64,000 nt of DNA from Maylandia zebra (taxonomy: Eukaryota; Chordata; Actinopteri; Cichliformes; Cichlidae): the NCBI RefSeq assembly GCF_041146795.1, contig NC_135176.1, positions 20,495,286 to 20,559,285 of the forward strand, in the 5' to 3' direction. The notes under the pieces are model-generated. The model was not told the DNA's origin and searched no databases. It was given only the letters and a program-made list of their open reading frames with translations. The first letter of the stretch is position 1; the number at the start of each line of letters is the position of its first letter. The translations under genes and the position numbers were made by a program. Below, one piece after another: positions 35,450 through 48,700 of the stretch.

Positions 35450-36190
35450 GCCACTACACACTCAATAATGCCTATTCAGTCAATCACATGGCAGCAACTT
35501 AATGCACTTACGCATGTAGACATGGTCAAGATGACCTGGTGAAGTTCAAACCGAGCATTAGAGTGAGGAAGAAATTTATTTTGGTGACTTTGTTGTTGCT
35601 GCCTGACAGGCTTGTTTGAGTATTTCAGAAACTGCTGATCTACTAGGATTTTCCCACACAGCCATCTCTAGGGTTTACAGAGAATGATCTGAGAAACCGA
35701 AAATATTCATTGAGCAGCAGTTCTCTGGGGTAAAATGTTAATGTCAAAGGTCAGACGAGAAGGTCCAGACAGCTCCAAGCCGATAAGAAGGCAACACAAC
35801 TCGTTACAACAAAGGTATGCAGACGAGCATCTCTGAGTGCACAACACCTCAAACCTCGAAGTAGATGGAATACAGTAGCAGGTCACACAGGGTAATACTC
35901 CTGTAAGCTAAGAACAGGAAACGAAGACTATAATTTACACAGGCCTGCCAAATTTGGACAATATAAGACCAGAAAAGTGTTGTCTTGATTCCTGCTGAAC
36001 ATGCCCTACAAAGGGCAAAGATCAGCAATTGCCAGACCCAGGCCCAGCCATACACACATGTGCGCACACCACTCATTTATGGTGGTGTCAGCCCCCTGAG
36101 ATGTCAGCGAGCAGATGCCTCCCCGAACTAGTACCGAACCGAACGGGGTCCAACCTAGTACTAGCAAGAGGCACATAATAAAGTGACTAG
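35450..36190 (+). mobile_element. Tc1/mariner-like fragment, 5' part plus right tip
   Basis: Opens with CAATCACATGGCAGCAACTT and continues through AGTATTTCAGAAACTGCTGA, CACAGCCATCTCTAGGGTTT and GCATCTCTGAGTGCACAACA. It ends with the right tip GTCCAACCTAGTACTAGCAA and ATAATAAAGTGACT. This is the N-terminal transposase half of a teleost Tc1-like family joined to its extreme 3' tip. The catalytic part is deleted. Confidence 0.7.
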
Positions 36191-38428
36191 TAACTGTACA
36201 TATAACAGTTGCACAACAGTTAAATGACCTTTACATTTGATGCACTACAGAAATGGCTGGTGGACAGACTGGGAAAGGAGTTTCCTAAAATGAGAACTTC
36301 CTCGTGAATGTGTGCCGACATGTCGCTCCATACAGGAGGTGAACACTATAGTTTGTGGTTTCTAAGGGAGTGGTTCATTTAAGAAGTGGAGTGTGTGTGT
36401 GTCTGTGTGTGTTGTCATAAGGATGTCAGCGTTCCTGATCTCACCACATTAGTCATGCCAGGCATTCCTTCATGCGTTCACCACACTGTGCAGACACACA
36501 TGGACACACACACTTGTCTCACAGCAGTTTGTGAGAATTCCTCGTGGTCAGGCAGCATGAACCTGATGTGGGAAATAAGTGAGTGAACAGACTGTAGAGA
36601 TCGCTCCTCTTCCATATTTCCGTGCCTTTGTGTAGCTGTGATTTAAAAAAAATACATTTTTAACCAACATGTTGTTTATTATTTACCGTCTGAACTTCTG
36701 GCCCTGTAATCACAGCTCTGTGATCAGATTTATGTTGGTCAACGTGGTGATTTTGGTTCTATGTTTAGGGCGTTTATGTGTCCTGTATTTTAGGGAGAGT
36801 GAATTCTGGATTCTGTAGTGTGAGAAATCAAGTGTGCCAACGTTTGCGGTGCTGCTCGTCAGCATGATTAAACAAGAACTAGCAAACAGAATTTCAGAAA
36901 GCTTGGTGCAGATATGACGCACGGGCAAATGAAGAACCCATTAGGATTTGATATGGATCCAGATACGTTTCCTTGGAGACGGGGCACTGACTCATAGAGC
37001 TTCTACTCTCCTAATGACCTTCTTGGTTTCCTCATTCTCCATTAAAGTAACAAATGTTGGTCCTCAGGAAGGCTACAATTGTGAGATTCTACTAATATTA
37101 CTAACATTAATATTTGCAATTAATAATAATAGAATAATAGATAATTAGATAGGTTTCACTTGGCTGAAAGGGTTGCCAGGAGAAAGACTCTTCTCTCTAA
37201 AAAGATCATAGCAGCATAATGTAGGTTTTCAAATTTGCATCTAAATAAACCACAAAACGTCTGGAATAAGATCCTTAGGACAGACGACGACAAAGTGAAG
37301 CCATCTGGCCACAATGCACAGCACCACATCTGGAGAAAACCAAACACAAACAAACTGGGTCATGCAAGAGGACAATGATGGCTGAAAAAGAAAAGAATCG
37401 GTGTTTGGCTTTATAATGCATGGCATGGAGTGCAATACATGCATCTAAAATATTGTGGAGTACAAGAAAGTAGTATTACACAATACAAGTACCAACACAA
37501 ACTCTCACATCTGGACACGTCCCTGAAACAGGGCAGGTATACGGCCTGGGAATACAAAGATGAGGATGGATAGATTACTAGAGGAAGGAAGAGGAAGTCA
37601 AGAGCAAATAAAAGCCTAATTCATCTGCCTCCCGAATCAGCTGTAAAATTTGCTGTCAAACTTATCAGTTAGGAGCTGCTTTAACAGGAAGAGATAAGAT
37701 GCATAAATGGAGAGGAAGCGAGCGCACCGCACAACCACTGTAAACACAGGTACACAGAAACACTGACAGATACGTCATTGTGTATCCACGAAATCAGCTC
37801 GAATAACACACAGCTCACACGCAGCTGTGAGCTGACAGAATCCCAGTTCAGCCTCTGATTTCCTCTTTGATGGTGTCTTAGTTTCACCAGCTGCTCAAAC
37901 ATCCCACAGAGCTGAGCCGCGGTGAATAGTTATGGTCTATGTGCTCTGTGGAGAAATTTCAGCTCCGAGCAATCCGTGTAATCATTTTTGTCTCATCTAA
38001 CTTTTTTATGTTTTTCAAAGATTTTTGCACACAGAACATAAGAAGAAAATAACCTGATGGTTTGAAGAAGTGGTGGAAAATGGAAGTTGCTTCCAGAACT
38101 GTTAGAAAGAAATTATTTGATTAATGAAGCACATGATCAGGAGGCTCATCCATAATGAGAATAAATAATTGCAGCTGGATTGTTTAAAATGAGCTCATGC
38201 TTAAAATTTTGTGATTGGTTTTAAAGATGTGCTGTTTGGTGAGGACCAAAAGTTCTTAATTGAAACCACAAACGACTAAAATCCATTTTGACCCATGAAT
38301 CATAAAATATGAACCGTTATCTGTTGTCATAAAACAAAACAAGTGTGGTGTTTACCGCCGTTGCTGGGCAGAGCTTTTACTTCCTCCCTCCGTTCTGTTC
38401 TTGCTGCAGGTGGGACTGTATCCTGACG

Positions 38429-41167
38429 ATGGCGGACAGCTCGCAGTGTTTCTACTGCCGCGAGGACCTCGGGGGGAAGAGGTTCGTCCGTAACGAGGGG
38501 AGGCCGGTGTGCGTTCGCTGCCACACAAAGTTCTGCGCCAACTCCTGCGCCGAGTGCCACCGTCCCATCTCCGTGGAAACAAAGGTGTCTTATCGAGCTG
38601 CATTTCTCTGTGTGGACTTAGAAGTTTTGGTATTTCCTGCCACCTGCGTCCAGCTGTCATCCAAAAAAACCCTCCAAAAATTCTCTCCGTTTTCCTCCAT
38701 CAGGAGCTCAGCCACAAGGGCCGATACTGGCACGAGGAGTGTTTCCGCTGTGCAAAGTGTTACAAGCCTCTGGCTAAGGAGCCCTTCAGCACCAAGGATG
38801 ACCGCATCATGTGTGGGAAGTGCTGCTCCAGAGAGGATGCTCCACGCTGCCACGGCTGTTATAAACCCATACTGGCGGGTACGACTGATCACATTCACAC
38901 CAATGCTCTGTAGAGGGTGGCCCACTGATCTGCTTGTCTTGTGTGATTAAAAAACCAAAGAGTTAGCTGGAAAAAGTCATTTTCAAAAGAGTTTCTTCAT
39001 CAGAACATCTAAATATATACATGATTTAGGGCAGTACGGGTGTACTGACTATTATAGTGTCAAACTATTGTTAAATAAAAGGACTCATGCAGGCCTAAAA
39101 ATGTCCTCTATACTACTGTATTTATTCAGCATTAGCAGTAATAATCCTTCTCCTCTCCCCTGCAGGAACAGAGAGCGTGGAGTACAAAGGGAACTCGTGG
39201 CACGACGAGTGTTTCACCTGTTACAGCTGTAAACGACCAATAGGATCACAGAATTTTCTCTCCAAAGGAAGTGACATTTACTGCAGCCCCTGCTATGATG
39301 ACAAATTCGCTAAACACTGCGTGAGCTGCAAGAAGGTAATTTCTCTCACACAGGGAACCAGGCCACCCTCATATCACCAAGATCACTTTGAAGTCACATT
39401 TTTATAGCAATTTTAGGCACGCTGCCATTTAAATGTTTAATTGTGTTCATTGTTTTATTTTTATTTGCTTTGACATGTCAAAATTCCTTTAATAAGCAGG
39501 CTGTAATAGTGCAATAATTCATAAAATCTTAATCTTTGGATACTTAGGATAATTTTTTTTCTGTCAGGGAAATCTGCAGCCTAATTGCATTTTAGCCTTT
39601 TACCCCATTACACTAATGACTGACCAGATTATTAATAAATTATTGCTTCATTTGTACTTTTAACTCGACTATTTAATTCATACCAAACTATGCTAAATGT
39701 AACAAATGTGGAAGCCACTGTATCTCACTTGGTTGAGCAGGTGAACCATGCAGTATGTCATGGGGCTACTGCAGAGGCTGCTTACAGCAACCTGCTTGTT
39801 CTCTTAAGTTTCCTGCCTTCTCTCCACTGTCGTCTCTAAATCAAGGCTAAAATGAACCCAAGGAAAATATTTAAACAAATCTCGGATGGAGATGTTATTT
39901 TAACAGTAATTAAACTACTCAAAGATTATTTTAATTGGATGGTAAAACATCCCTTAACTTCTATCTCCAGCCTATAACCTCTGGAGGAGTGAACTACCAG
40001 GACCAGCCGTGGCACAGCCACTGTTTCGTGTGCAGCTCCTGCGCAAAGCCTCTGGCAGGGACGAGTTTCACCAACCACCAGGAGCAGGTCTTCTGTGTCG
40101 ACTGCTACAAGACCTCCGTGGCCAAGAAGTGCAGCGGCTGCCAGAACCCCATCACAGGTTAGCTTTATACCTGAATTCCTTCTAAACACCAGCGCTTTCA
40201 CAATGAGAGCATGTTCTCACTCGTTAGTCTAAGTCTTAATACAACATGGTGTTTGTTTTGTAAGTGATGGCTCTATTAGAGTCAAAAGGAGGTTAAAGCA
40301 GGTGGCACTTTACCATTCGAATGACATCTTAGCTGGTGTAGTGCGCAGTATCTGCTGTGTCCATAAAAACTCAGCTAAAGTGTTTGCAACAAATATTATT
40401 GCATCACAGTGGCTACATCCTTCTTTCATATGCAGTCTGTGATATTGCAGCATGAAAGACTGGACCGACTAACAAGTAAACACAGATCTCAGCTGAGATC
40501 TGAGTTCTTAGTTAAACTTGTGGCATTAAAATAAACACAACAGGTAAATGGAAGCTGTACCAGAACCATAACTATGACCGAGTGCACTCAGCTACCAGGT
40601 AAGTAAGAAAGAAAGGGAAGTTTGTCTTTATAGCACTTTTCCAGAGAAAGAATAGTTAAATGCACATGCCAAAAGCAACATAGGCACACAAACACTACGC
40701 AAACACCTGCATGAACAGATGAGTTTTAAGCTGCTTTTTAAAGGATGACACAGAGAGTCAAAGGTGCAAAGAGAGGTGTAGGTGGGGGGGACCTCACACC
40801 ATGATGTTAAAAAAAACCTAATAACTATTTGAAGATAAAAAATTAAATCTTTAGATGATTTTAAGGTGTTTTGTAACTTTTCATCTGACGGATCCAGATG
40901 TGCTTTAAGGCAATTCAAATACAGCTGATGTCTTTACTGATTAAGACCAGCAGGTGGCACACAAAGGTAGACCAAAGACACGGTCTAACTCCCCTCTGCT
41001 CTTCTCTCCTCTCAGGTTTTGGTAAAGGGGTGAATGTGGTGAACTATGAGGGCAGCTCCTGGCATGAATACTGCTTCAACTGTAAGAAGTGCTCCCTCAG
41101 TTTGTCCAACAAGCGTTTCGTAGCCAAGGGAAAAGACATCCTCTGCACTGACTGCGGCAACAAGTAG
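38429..41167 (+). CDS. fhl1: Four and a half LIM domains protein 1
   Basis: Muscle-enriched zinc-binding scaffold that links sarcomere, integrin and nuclear signalling through LIM-protein contacts. Coding exons: 38429-38584, 38704-38878, 39166-39335, 39971-40157, 41016-41167. All are GT-AG, phases agree, 279 aa (human main isoform 280). Seen: an N-terminal half LIM (CFYC...CVRC, residues 7-31), then four full LIM domains starting near residues 40, 101, 162 and 221, each with the CxxC...WHxxCFxCxxC zinc-ligand pattern ([51 protein letters not shown]). The GFGKG linker before the last LIM domain and the [14 protein letters not shown] block match FHL1 better than FHL2/3. The start is the first ATG, 19 nt after the acceptor. 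The 5' exon near 26.3 kb is inferred. Fish may have two fhl1 copies; which this is cannot be decided. Confidence 0.95.
40610..40800. repeat. Probable LINE-derived 3' fragment in fhl1 intron
   Basis: TTTGTCTTTATAGCACTTTT and GATGAGTTTTAAGCTGCTTT resemble blocks I recall in teleost LINE 3' regions. Boundaries and family are uncertain. Confidence 0.35.
40947..40960 (+). promoter_or_regulatory. CTCF-like motif
   Basis: CCAGCAGGTGGCAC fits the degenerate CTCF core. It lies 55 bp upstream of the last fhl1 exon. Confidence 0.35.
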
Positions 41168-42480
41168 AGACGGACGACTTTATGCCCGTTTCAAAATGAT
41201 GTAAACCTATTCCCCTGCATTCTTCTCCTTTCTTTCACCAAGCTGGCCTTCACTTCCTGTCCGCTCCGGCATTATATCCCCTCTGATAATAATGTGAATA
41301 ATGAAATAAAATAAAGTAAATAAATAAGGTGATAGAGTCTACAGTGCTCCCCTTGGTAAAGCAAATGTGTTTGGCGAAACAAAGCACTCAGACCATGACT
41401 CTGCTGGAGGACGGGTTAATAAAATAATAATAATAATTTAAAAAAAGAATAAAAGGATGTAACCTTACCTGTTTGTTTTTTGTTGTTGTTGTTTTTACAT
41501 GCCAGCAAGCATCTTATTTCAATATTCTGTTTATTATCCAGCTGAAATCTTGGAAGATTAATTGATGTGAGTACTTTAACCTGCTCTGATGTTAAGTGAC
41601 GTCTACGTCTGAAAATGAGAAACTCTGAGTCCGGCAGCGGCACGTGTCAGACTTGTATTACATTAAAATGTGTGAGCTGGTGTTTTGAACCACTAGTAAC
41701 AAGTTTTCACAGGAGGTGACAGGAGCCTTTTCTCTCTGTCCAAATGTAAGAGAACAGTATTTTTACCAACAGCTACCCGACTCTGTTGTTAGAGCTGCAT
41801 CATTCATTCTTATTCTGCTAAAGCTAACCTTCATTTACTGTGTTGTTAAAAGCTCAGAAATCAATGCGTGTCATGTTGCAGTCGGTAAATGATAAAAAAA
41901 AAAATCTAAGGTTGCTTAAATTGCAGCGTTTAATTGTTCATGTGTCCGTATTTAAGTTTTAACTGCTAATTGATATTTGCTTGTTGTATTTTTTACATAA
42001 ATAAAATTTGTAACCCTTTCACTTCTAAATAAAGATAAAATCTGAATAAATGTTGCATGTTTCTGTGAAGATCAAAGCTCAAATAAACTTTCTATAAAAC
42101 TGAGAATGACTTTTTCTCTTTTTGATTCAATTTCTCAGTTTATTTTTAATGAATTTGTTTTTTTTTGTTTTTTTAACTTCACATTTTATACGGATGGTTT
42201 TGTTGCACAGGGACAGATACCAACCTACTGAAGGCCATGCATGTAGCCTTGAAAGAGTAATTAGGTCTTCATGTTCAGGTAGTGTTGACAGAAAGCAGTG
42301 CATGTTTGTCAGAGCTAATTACCGTTTCACGTATGCTTTTGTGTGGCCGTGATTTTTTTCCTCCTACACTTTTATAGATTGACTTTTTGTCCCACCTGCA
42401 CACACATAATAGCACGAACCGACCAATCACAGCCAGACAACAGCATTACCTGCTTCACGGTCACAGACAAAGGTTTGTGA
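41168..42480. other. fhl1 3' UTR and fhl1-adgrg4 intergenic region
   Basis: No gene is supported. Several AATAAA hexamers follow the fhl1 stop: a cluster near 41,305-41,330, then 42,028-42,033 and 42,045-42,050. The 3' UTR could therefore be about 0.15 or 0.9 kb. No map7d3-like sequence was seen between the two genes. Confidence 0.5.
42028..42050 (+). terminator. Candidate fhl1 distal polyadenylation signals
   Basis: Two AATAAA hexamers, at 42028 and 42045, with a TGTT-rich stretch just beyond. This arrangement fits a cleavage site about 880 bp past the stop; earlier hexamers exist. Confidence 0.45.
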
Positions 42481-42499
42481 CTTGATTTTTATGCATCGT

Positions 42500-42619
42500 C
42501 TCAGAGCTTGTTCGAAACCAGTGAGCTGAGACTTTGCAGGATGAAGTGTAGTTGCTGAGAATCTCGACCAGGATTTACTTTCAGATTCATCTCCTGGCTT
42601 TCAGGCGATTCTGTCGAAG
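42500..42619 (+). other. Putative adgrg4 5' non-coding exon
   Basis: A GAAG|GTAAGT consensus donor at 42619/42620 precedes the acceptor TTTTCAG before 42748, eight nucleotides upstream of the start codon. The 5' limit is unknown. Confidence 0.4.
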
Positions 42620-42755
42620 GTAAGTTCTTCACTTATGCTCAAAAATTTTGATAAACTTTGATGCTTCTAATAATTCTAATAATAAAAATACTTTATTATA
42701 CAGTTAATGCACAAATAATAGTGTAATTATTTAATTTTATTTTTCAGATTTCATC

Positions 42756-45700
42756 ATGGTCATCCTTCAAAATTACCTGAATGTTTTTTTCTCTCTGTCT
42801 CTGCTGGGCAGCCCGGGTCCTGCTAAAGCAGACGGTAGGAACAACTAAAAAAATGGAAAAAATACAAAAGAGATCACAATTTATTTGATCACAAATCATG
42901 TTTGCGTATTACTTGAAGCCACGGTTCTGTGAAAAAGTCAGCTGATTGTAAAAAAAGTCAAGATTATCTAAAACAAACCTCACGTATATCATGTAGAGCC
43001 ATTAAAGACCACAAGGTGAAAGGTGGAAAAGCATGATGTAATACTGTAGACAGTTTAACTGACTCCAGATTCAGCTCCTGCTGACTAAATAAGTAAAGAA
43101 GAAAAAAATGTTCTTCACACGTTCCTTTTAAAGTGGCCGGGTCTGTAAAAGTGGCTGCAAAACACACTGATGATGATTTCTAAAGCAAAAAGATAATTAC
43201 CCATTAGGGTAATTTTTGACAATGAAAAAAAAAAGAGTTGCAATGAGACTAACAGTTAGGTTTATAAGTGTTTTTTTTCTTTCTTTTTGTGATTGAGCTT
43301 GCGTACACCATCACAGTGCGTTTCAAATCAAACAATCTATGGGTTAAATTCAATGTTAACAAAAGCATTGACTTAACTTTGAGGAATTTTTATACAGTCC
43401 CCCATTTTCAGATGTTCAAAGGTAAGTGGACTCACAGAATTTTAAGGGTTATAAAGGTTGATTTTTTTTTTAGAGCTGTGCCAGCTCTTTTAGATGTTTT
43501 CTATCTTTTGAGTCTAAAGTATGAAAAAGGGCTTCTTGAAGATGTCTCTTGGACTGGTAGATCCACCCAACCCCTCATCGAGTGTTCTTTACTTTGTTAG
43601 ATGTTTTAAGGCTGTTTTTCTTAACCATGGAAATAATTCAATTTTCGTTGCTTTTTGTGGTCTTTCTGGCTTTTTGTTGTTGGTGAGTTGGTTGGTGCAT
43701 GCAAGCTTTGTAAGAATGAGGCAGATTGCTGATTACTACTAAAGTTTTTGCTGTCTCTCTGACCGGGTTGTTTTGCCTTTTCAGCCCAATAATGGAGTTT
43801 CTGTCATGGTCCTGGGCCATGTGGGCCCAGTATTCTTAGTTTCTTGTATTTTTGTATTTCGTTCCTTATTTTAGACCATGTTTTCTGAGTTGCCCTGTTG
43901 TGTTGTTCCCTAAGTGTTTTCCCTTCATGGCTTTTACCCCCTGTGTGCCCCTCTGTGTATCTGTGAGCCCTCGTCTCTCCTTATGTTTTATTCCATGTTT
44001 CCCCAGCCCGTTATGTCTAAATTCTCCCCGTGCTCTCTCTCCCCCCTGTGTGCCCTCTATGTATTTATGAGCCCTCGTCTCCCTTTGTGGTTGTTTCATG
44101 TTTCCCCAGCCCGTTATGTCTGTGTTTTCCCCGTGCTCTCTCTCCTCCTGTCTGAACCTCTGTGCCTGTACCCGTCAGTGTTATGTCACCCCGCCCTGTC
44201 TCGTTATGGTTATCTGTGTCAGCTGTGTTCCCCGTGTGTTCCCACTTTCCTCATTAACCCTCTGTGTATTTCTGTCTGCGTCTTCCTCTGTTCGGCGTCG
44301 CGTTCTCCCTCATGCTGCGTGGATTTCCCTGTGTCTCTCTCAAAGTATTAGTTTATTGTGCCCAGTTTAAGTTTTGTATTTTCTCGTCAGCAATAAAGCT
44401 GCCTTTTGAGTTCATCCCTTGAGTCCGTGAGTTTTGCGATTGGGTCCTCATCCTGCCTGCCACACAGCCGACCATGACAGAAGAACGCGACCACGACATG
44501 GACCCAGCAACTCACAACCCCTCCGCTGAGCTCCGGGAGGATTTAATCTACACGGTGGAATATCACTGTCAGGAGTGGGAAGTGCTACCAGGAGACGAAC
44601 ACCGGGAGGTCGTAGCCGTCCGTCTACAGCGGATGGTGTCCGGACTCCCGTGGCTGTTCGGCGCGCTGCACCCCCACATCCGGGACTTCCTCGTTTCCAC
44701 CGTAGGCATCCGCCCGGAGCTGCCTCTCCAGTGTGAAGAGTCGGAGGACGTTCAGCCCGGTCCGCTGGAGGATTCGCGGTCCGGCTCGTCTCCTCCCCCT
44801 TCCCGGAGAAAACGGCGTTCACGTCGCCGGCGTTCCCGAGCAGCGGAGCAGTTTTCATCCCTGGGTGAGAGTGACTGTGCGTCACACTCTCAGCCCAAGT
44901 TTTCTGGACCCGGACTTCATGACTTTTCCACCACTGTGAGTAACTCTGTTTTGCCCGCCATTGTGTTTCCTGAATCGGATAACTCCACCACTGTGTGTTT
45001 GGACTCTGGAGACACTATACAGCGAGGCACCTCGGTGTCGGATCATTCACCAGTTGCTAGCAACCTTTGTGTTTTTGAGCCCTCTGATTTTTGTAAAGCT
45101 CGCAGTATGTCCTTTGATTTAACCGATATGAATGTGTTACATGTAGAGACAGCTGAACCTAAGACAGCTATCCTACACCAGACTCACCTACACACTGCTA
45201 CCAGCATTGCAGCCCCACAGAACTGTTTTAACCAGCCTGTACACTCTGGGGTTTTCCAGTCTGAACTCAGCCACACACCACCACCATCATCAGCCAAACC
45301 ATCTGAGACTGAGTGTTCTGTAACTGATGCTCCTTCTAGTAACTGTTTCATGTGCCAACCCGTTGTGTCTTTTGACATGTCCAGTGGTGCCCAGTCAGGT
45401 CCACAACCAGTGTTTAATCATTCAGTTTCTCGAGTGAGCGGTAACAAGATGGTCGCTTCCTTTGCTAAGCTAACTGAAAGACTAGGGTTAAGCGTTAAAG
45501 AGTTGCTTGATCAGGTCAAGTTTTGTGACCCACGGCAACGCATGCTTGATCCTGTTCGCTACTCCTCTGAACCTGTTGCTGTGAAAACTGTTGTGGGTGT
45601 TACTTCGTCCCTGGACTGTGTGGCTCCCCATCCAGTTCAATCTGAGTCAGCCTGCCGAGTTGGTTCACCTATGGACTATATGAAAATTGACTTTGTTTCT

Positions 45701-48700
45701 CAACCTGTGTTTGTCCTTCCAGCCTCGATTCTGAAAAGAACTGTCTCTGGCGTTCTTCCTTCTCTGACCTGTGTTAGACAGCACACCGTTCCTCAAGAGA
45801 CAGTTGTTGATGTTGTCTGTTTTGAAACTGCTTCGGTGACTGTCCCTGAGCTAACCTCCTCCAGGACTGCTAGCGCTAACCTGGAGAGTGTTATAGCAGT
45901 GGATTTCCTAGGACCTGCTTGCTTTAAACCTAGATCTCCTAAAACTGAGTTTGGCGTCAATAACTTGGTTTTCCCAGTGTCTGTTGCTGCTCCTGAACTC
46001 TGCTCTCAAACTCCAGTTCCTGTAACCAGGGCAGCGCAGGCCCAGCTTTCCCTTGCTCCCGTATCAGTTCCTCGGGAGAGGGTGGCTGAGGTCCAGCCGG
46101 TCCCTGCTTCTATCCCCAGCCTGGCAGAGGCTCCGTTCATCCCGGCACCCGTACCTGCTCCTCGGGTGGGGTTGATGGACACCCAGCCGTCGCCTGTGCC
46201 TGTTCCGGTTCCCCGGGTGAGGTCAGCCGTGACCCTGCCGACTCCTGCACCCGTCTCAGTTCCTCGGGTGGGAGCGACAGAGGTCCAGCTAGCTCCTACA
46301 CCTACACCGGCCCCCAGGGTTAAGGCAGCCAGAGCCCAGCTCATCCCTGCACCCGTATCTGTTCCTCGGGCGGGGATGGCTGGTGTTCGGCCAGGCCCGG
46401 CTCCCGTTCCCCGGAGGAGAACAGCCAAGAGCCAGTCACCAGCTCAGTCACCAGTTCAACTCCCTGTTGGTCCACCATCTCTGCAATCACCATTGCAACT
46501 TGCACTTCTGTCCATAACGCAGTCAGTAGCACAGTTATTAGCACAGTTTTCTGTTCTGTCACCAGCTCCGTCTCTAGCTCAGTTAGCTCAGTCACCAGCC
46601 GAGTCTATAGCTCAGCAACCCATTCAGACACTGCCAACCTCAACTGAAAGCCTTTGTGAGCTTTCTCCGCCAGCTGAGGACTGCGCGGTGCTGACAAACT
46701 TTGGACAGACTGTTTGCCCTGCACAGCCCCAGCCGTTGCATCCTAAGCCGGCTGCGTGCCCTGTGCCGCTACAGTTAGCGTCCGCTGTGCCAGAGGTCCC
46801 CGCACCTGCTGGCTCTGCATCCGTTTCCGCTGGAGGTTCAGGAGAACCTCTCCAGCACCTTGTCTCCGCTGGCGGCTCTGCTCAGCCCGGCCAGCACCTC
46901 CCTGTCTCCGCTGGAGGATCCGAGGGGCCCGTTCAGCCTCCTGTCTCCGCTGGAGGGTCCGAGGGGCCCGTTCAGCAACCTTCCTCGTCAGCTGGGGGTT
47001 CAGGAGAACCGCACCAGCCTCATGCCACGTCAGCTGGAGGATCCGAGGGGCCCGTTCAGCCTCCTGTCTCCGCTGGAGGGTCCGAGGGGCCCGTTCAGCA
47101 ACCTTCCTCGTCAGCTGGGGGTTCAGGAGAACCGCACCAGCCTCATGCCACGTCAGCTGGAGGGTCCGAGGGGCCCGTTCAGCCTCCTGTCTCCGCTGGA
47201 GGGTCTGAGGGGCCCGTTCAGCAACCTTCCTCGTCAGCTGGGGGTTCAGGAGAACCGCACCAGCCTCATGCCACGTCAGCTGGAGGGTCCGAGGGGCCCG
47301 TTCAGCCTCCTGTCTCCGCTGGAGGGTCCGAGGGGCCCATCCAGCCACCTTCAGCCTCGCCTGGTCCAGCCTCCGAGCCTTCAGCCTCGCCTGGTCCAGC
47401 CTCCGAGCCTTCAGCCTCGCCTGGTCCAGCCTCCGAGCCTTCAGCCTCGCCTGGTCCAGCCTCCGAGCCTTCAGCCTCGCCTGGTCCAGCCTCCGAGCCT
47501 TCAGCCTCGCCTGGTCCAGCCTCCGAGCCTTCGTCAGCTGCAGCAGCCTCCGAGCCTTCGTCAGCTGCAGCAGCCTCCGAGCCTTCGTCAGCTGCAGCAG
47601 CCTCCGAGCCTTCGTCAGCTGCAGCAGCCTCCGAGCCTTCGTCAGCTGCAGCAGCCTCCGAGCCTTCGTCAGCTGCAGCAGCCTCCGAGCCTTCGTCAGC
47701 TGCAGCAGCCTCCGAGCCTTCGTCAGCTGCAGCAGCCTCCGAGCCTTCGTCAGCTGCAGCAGCCTCCGAGCCTTCGTCAGCTGCAGCAGCCTCCGAGCCT
47801 TCGTCAGCTGCAGCAGCCTCCGAGCCTTCGTCAGCTGCAGCAGCCTCCGAGCCTTCGTCAGCTGCAGCAGCCTCTGAGCCTTCGTCAGCTGCAGCAGCCT
47901 CTGAGCCTTCAGCCTCGTCTGTCGCGGCTTCGGCCTGTGCTTCGTCTGGTCCTGTGCCCACCGGGCCATGGCCAGCACGCCTGACACTGGAGAGCCGCCG
48001 CTGCCTTCCGCGCGGCCGGCCCCCTGAACTGCTCCGCCGTCTCCTTCGCCGCCGCCGCTGCCTTCCGCGCGGCCGGCCCCCTGAACTGCTCCGCCGTCTC
48101 CTTCGCCGCCGCCGCTGCCTTCCGCGCGGCCGGCCTCCTGAACTGCTCCGTCTCCTTCGCCGCCGCCGCTGCCTTCCGCACGGCCGGCCTCCGGACCAGC
48201 TCTGCCACCTGTGCCACCCGCCTGGTCGGCCCCCCGACCGTGTGACCCGTGAACTCTTGTGTCTGTGGGCTCTGGGTCGGCCCCCTGAACTTTATATTGA
48301 CTACGGTCATGTGCTCCTGTGTTTTCTGTTGTTTGTTTTGTTTCCCGTTCTGGTCCCTCCGTCCTGGTCCCCCGCCTCCCGCCCTGGGTGGGTTGTTTTC
48401 TGTTTTTGTTTTTGTTTCTCGGGTTTGGGCTGTCAGGAGCCAGCCCTTTAGGGGGGGGTGATGTCATGGTCCTGGGCCATGTGGGCCATGTGGGCCCAGT
48501 ATTCTTAGTTTCTTGTATTTTTGTATTTCGTTCCTTATTTTAGACCATGTTTTCTGAGTTGCCCTGTTGTGTTGTTCCCTAAGTGTTTTCCCTTCATGGC
48601 TTTTACCCCCTGTGTGCCCCTCTGTGTATCTGTGAGCCCTCGTCTCTCCTTATGTTTTATTCCATGTTTCCCCAGCCCGTTATGTCTAAATTCTCCCCGT

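Larger units (their letters stand above)
26359..38409 (+). other. fhl1 first intron (repeat-rich)
   Basis: No other gene is supported in these 12 kb. It holds four long CA/GT tracts, two Tc1-derived fragments, an inverted pair of unknown repeats at 31 kb, a LINE end near 28.5 kb and a CTCF-like motif at 28,980. Every ORF over 60 codons seen here lacks a recognisable domain or lies in a repeat. Confidence 0.55.

Noticed and set aside
38345..38950. 201-codon ORF spanning the first fhl1 coding exons
   Set aside because: It reads through an intron; the true frame is the 52-codon exon from the ATG at 38429 joined to 38704.
43268..43600. 110-codon plus-strand ORF before the LTR element as an adgrg4 exon
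   Set aside because: The phase does not fit the preceding exon (phase 1 needed) and joining 42834 directly to 49889 restores a pentraxin-like frame.
47351..47908. Regular short repeats as a CRISPR-like array
   Set aside because: Units are contiguous without spacers and lie inside a coding frame in a vertebrate retroelement.
46743..48467. 574-codon antisense ORF and other long overlapping frames in the LTR element
   Set aside because: They coincide with in-frame-length GC-rich tandem repeats that keep all frames open; the sense ORF has the unique N-terminus and the right position relative to the LTR.
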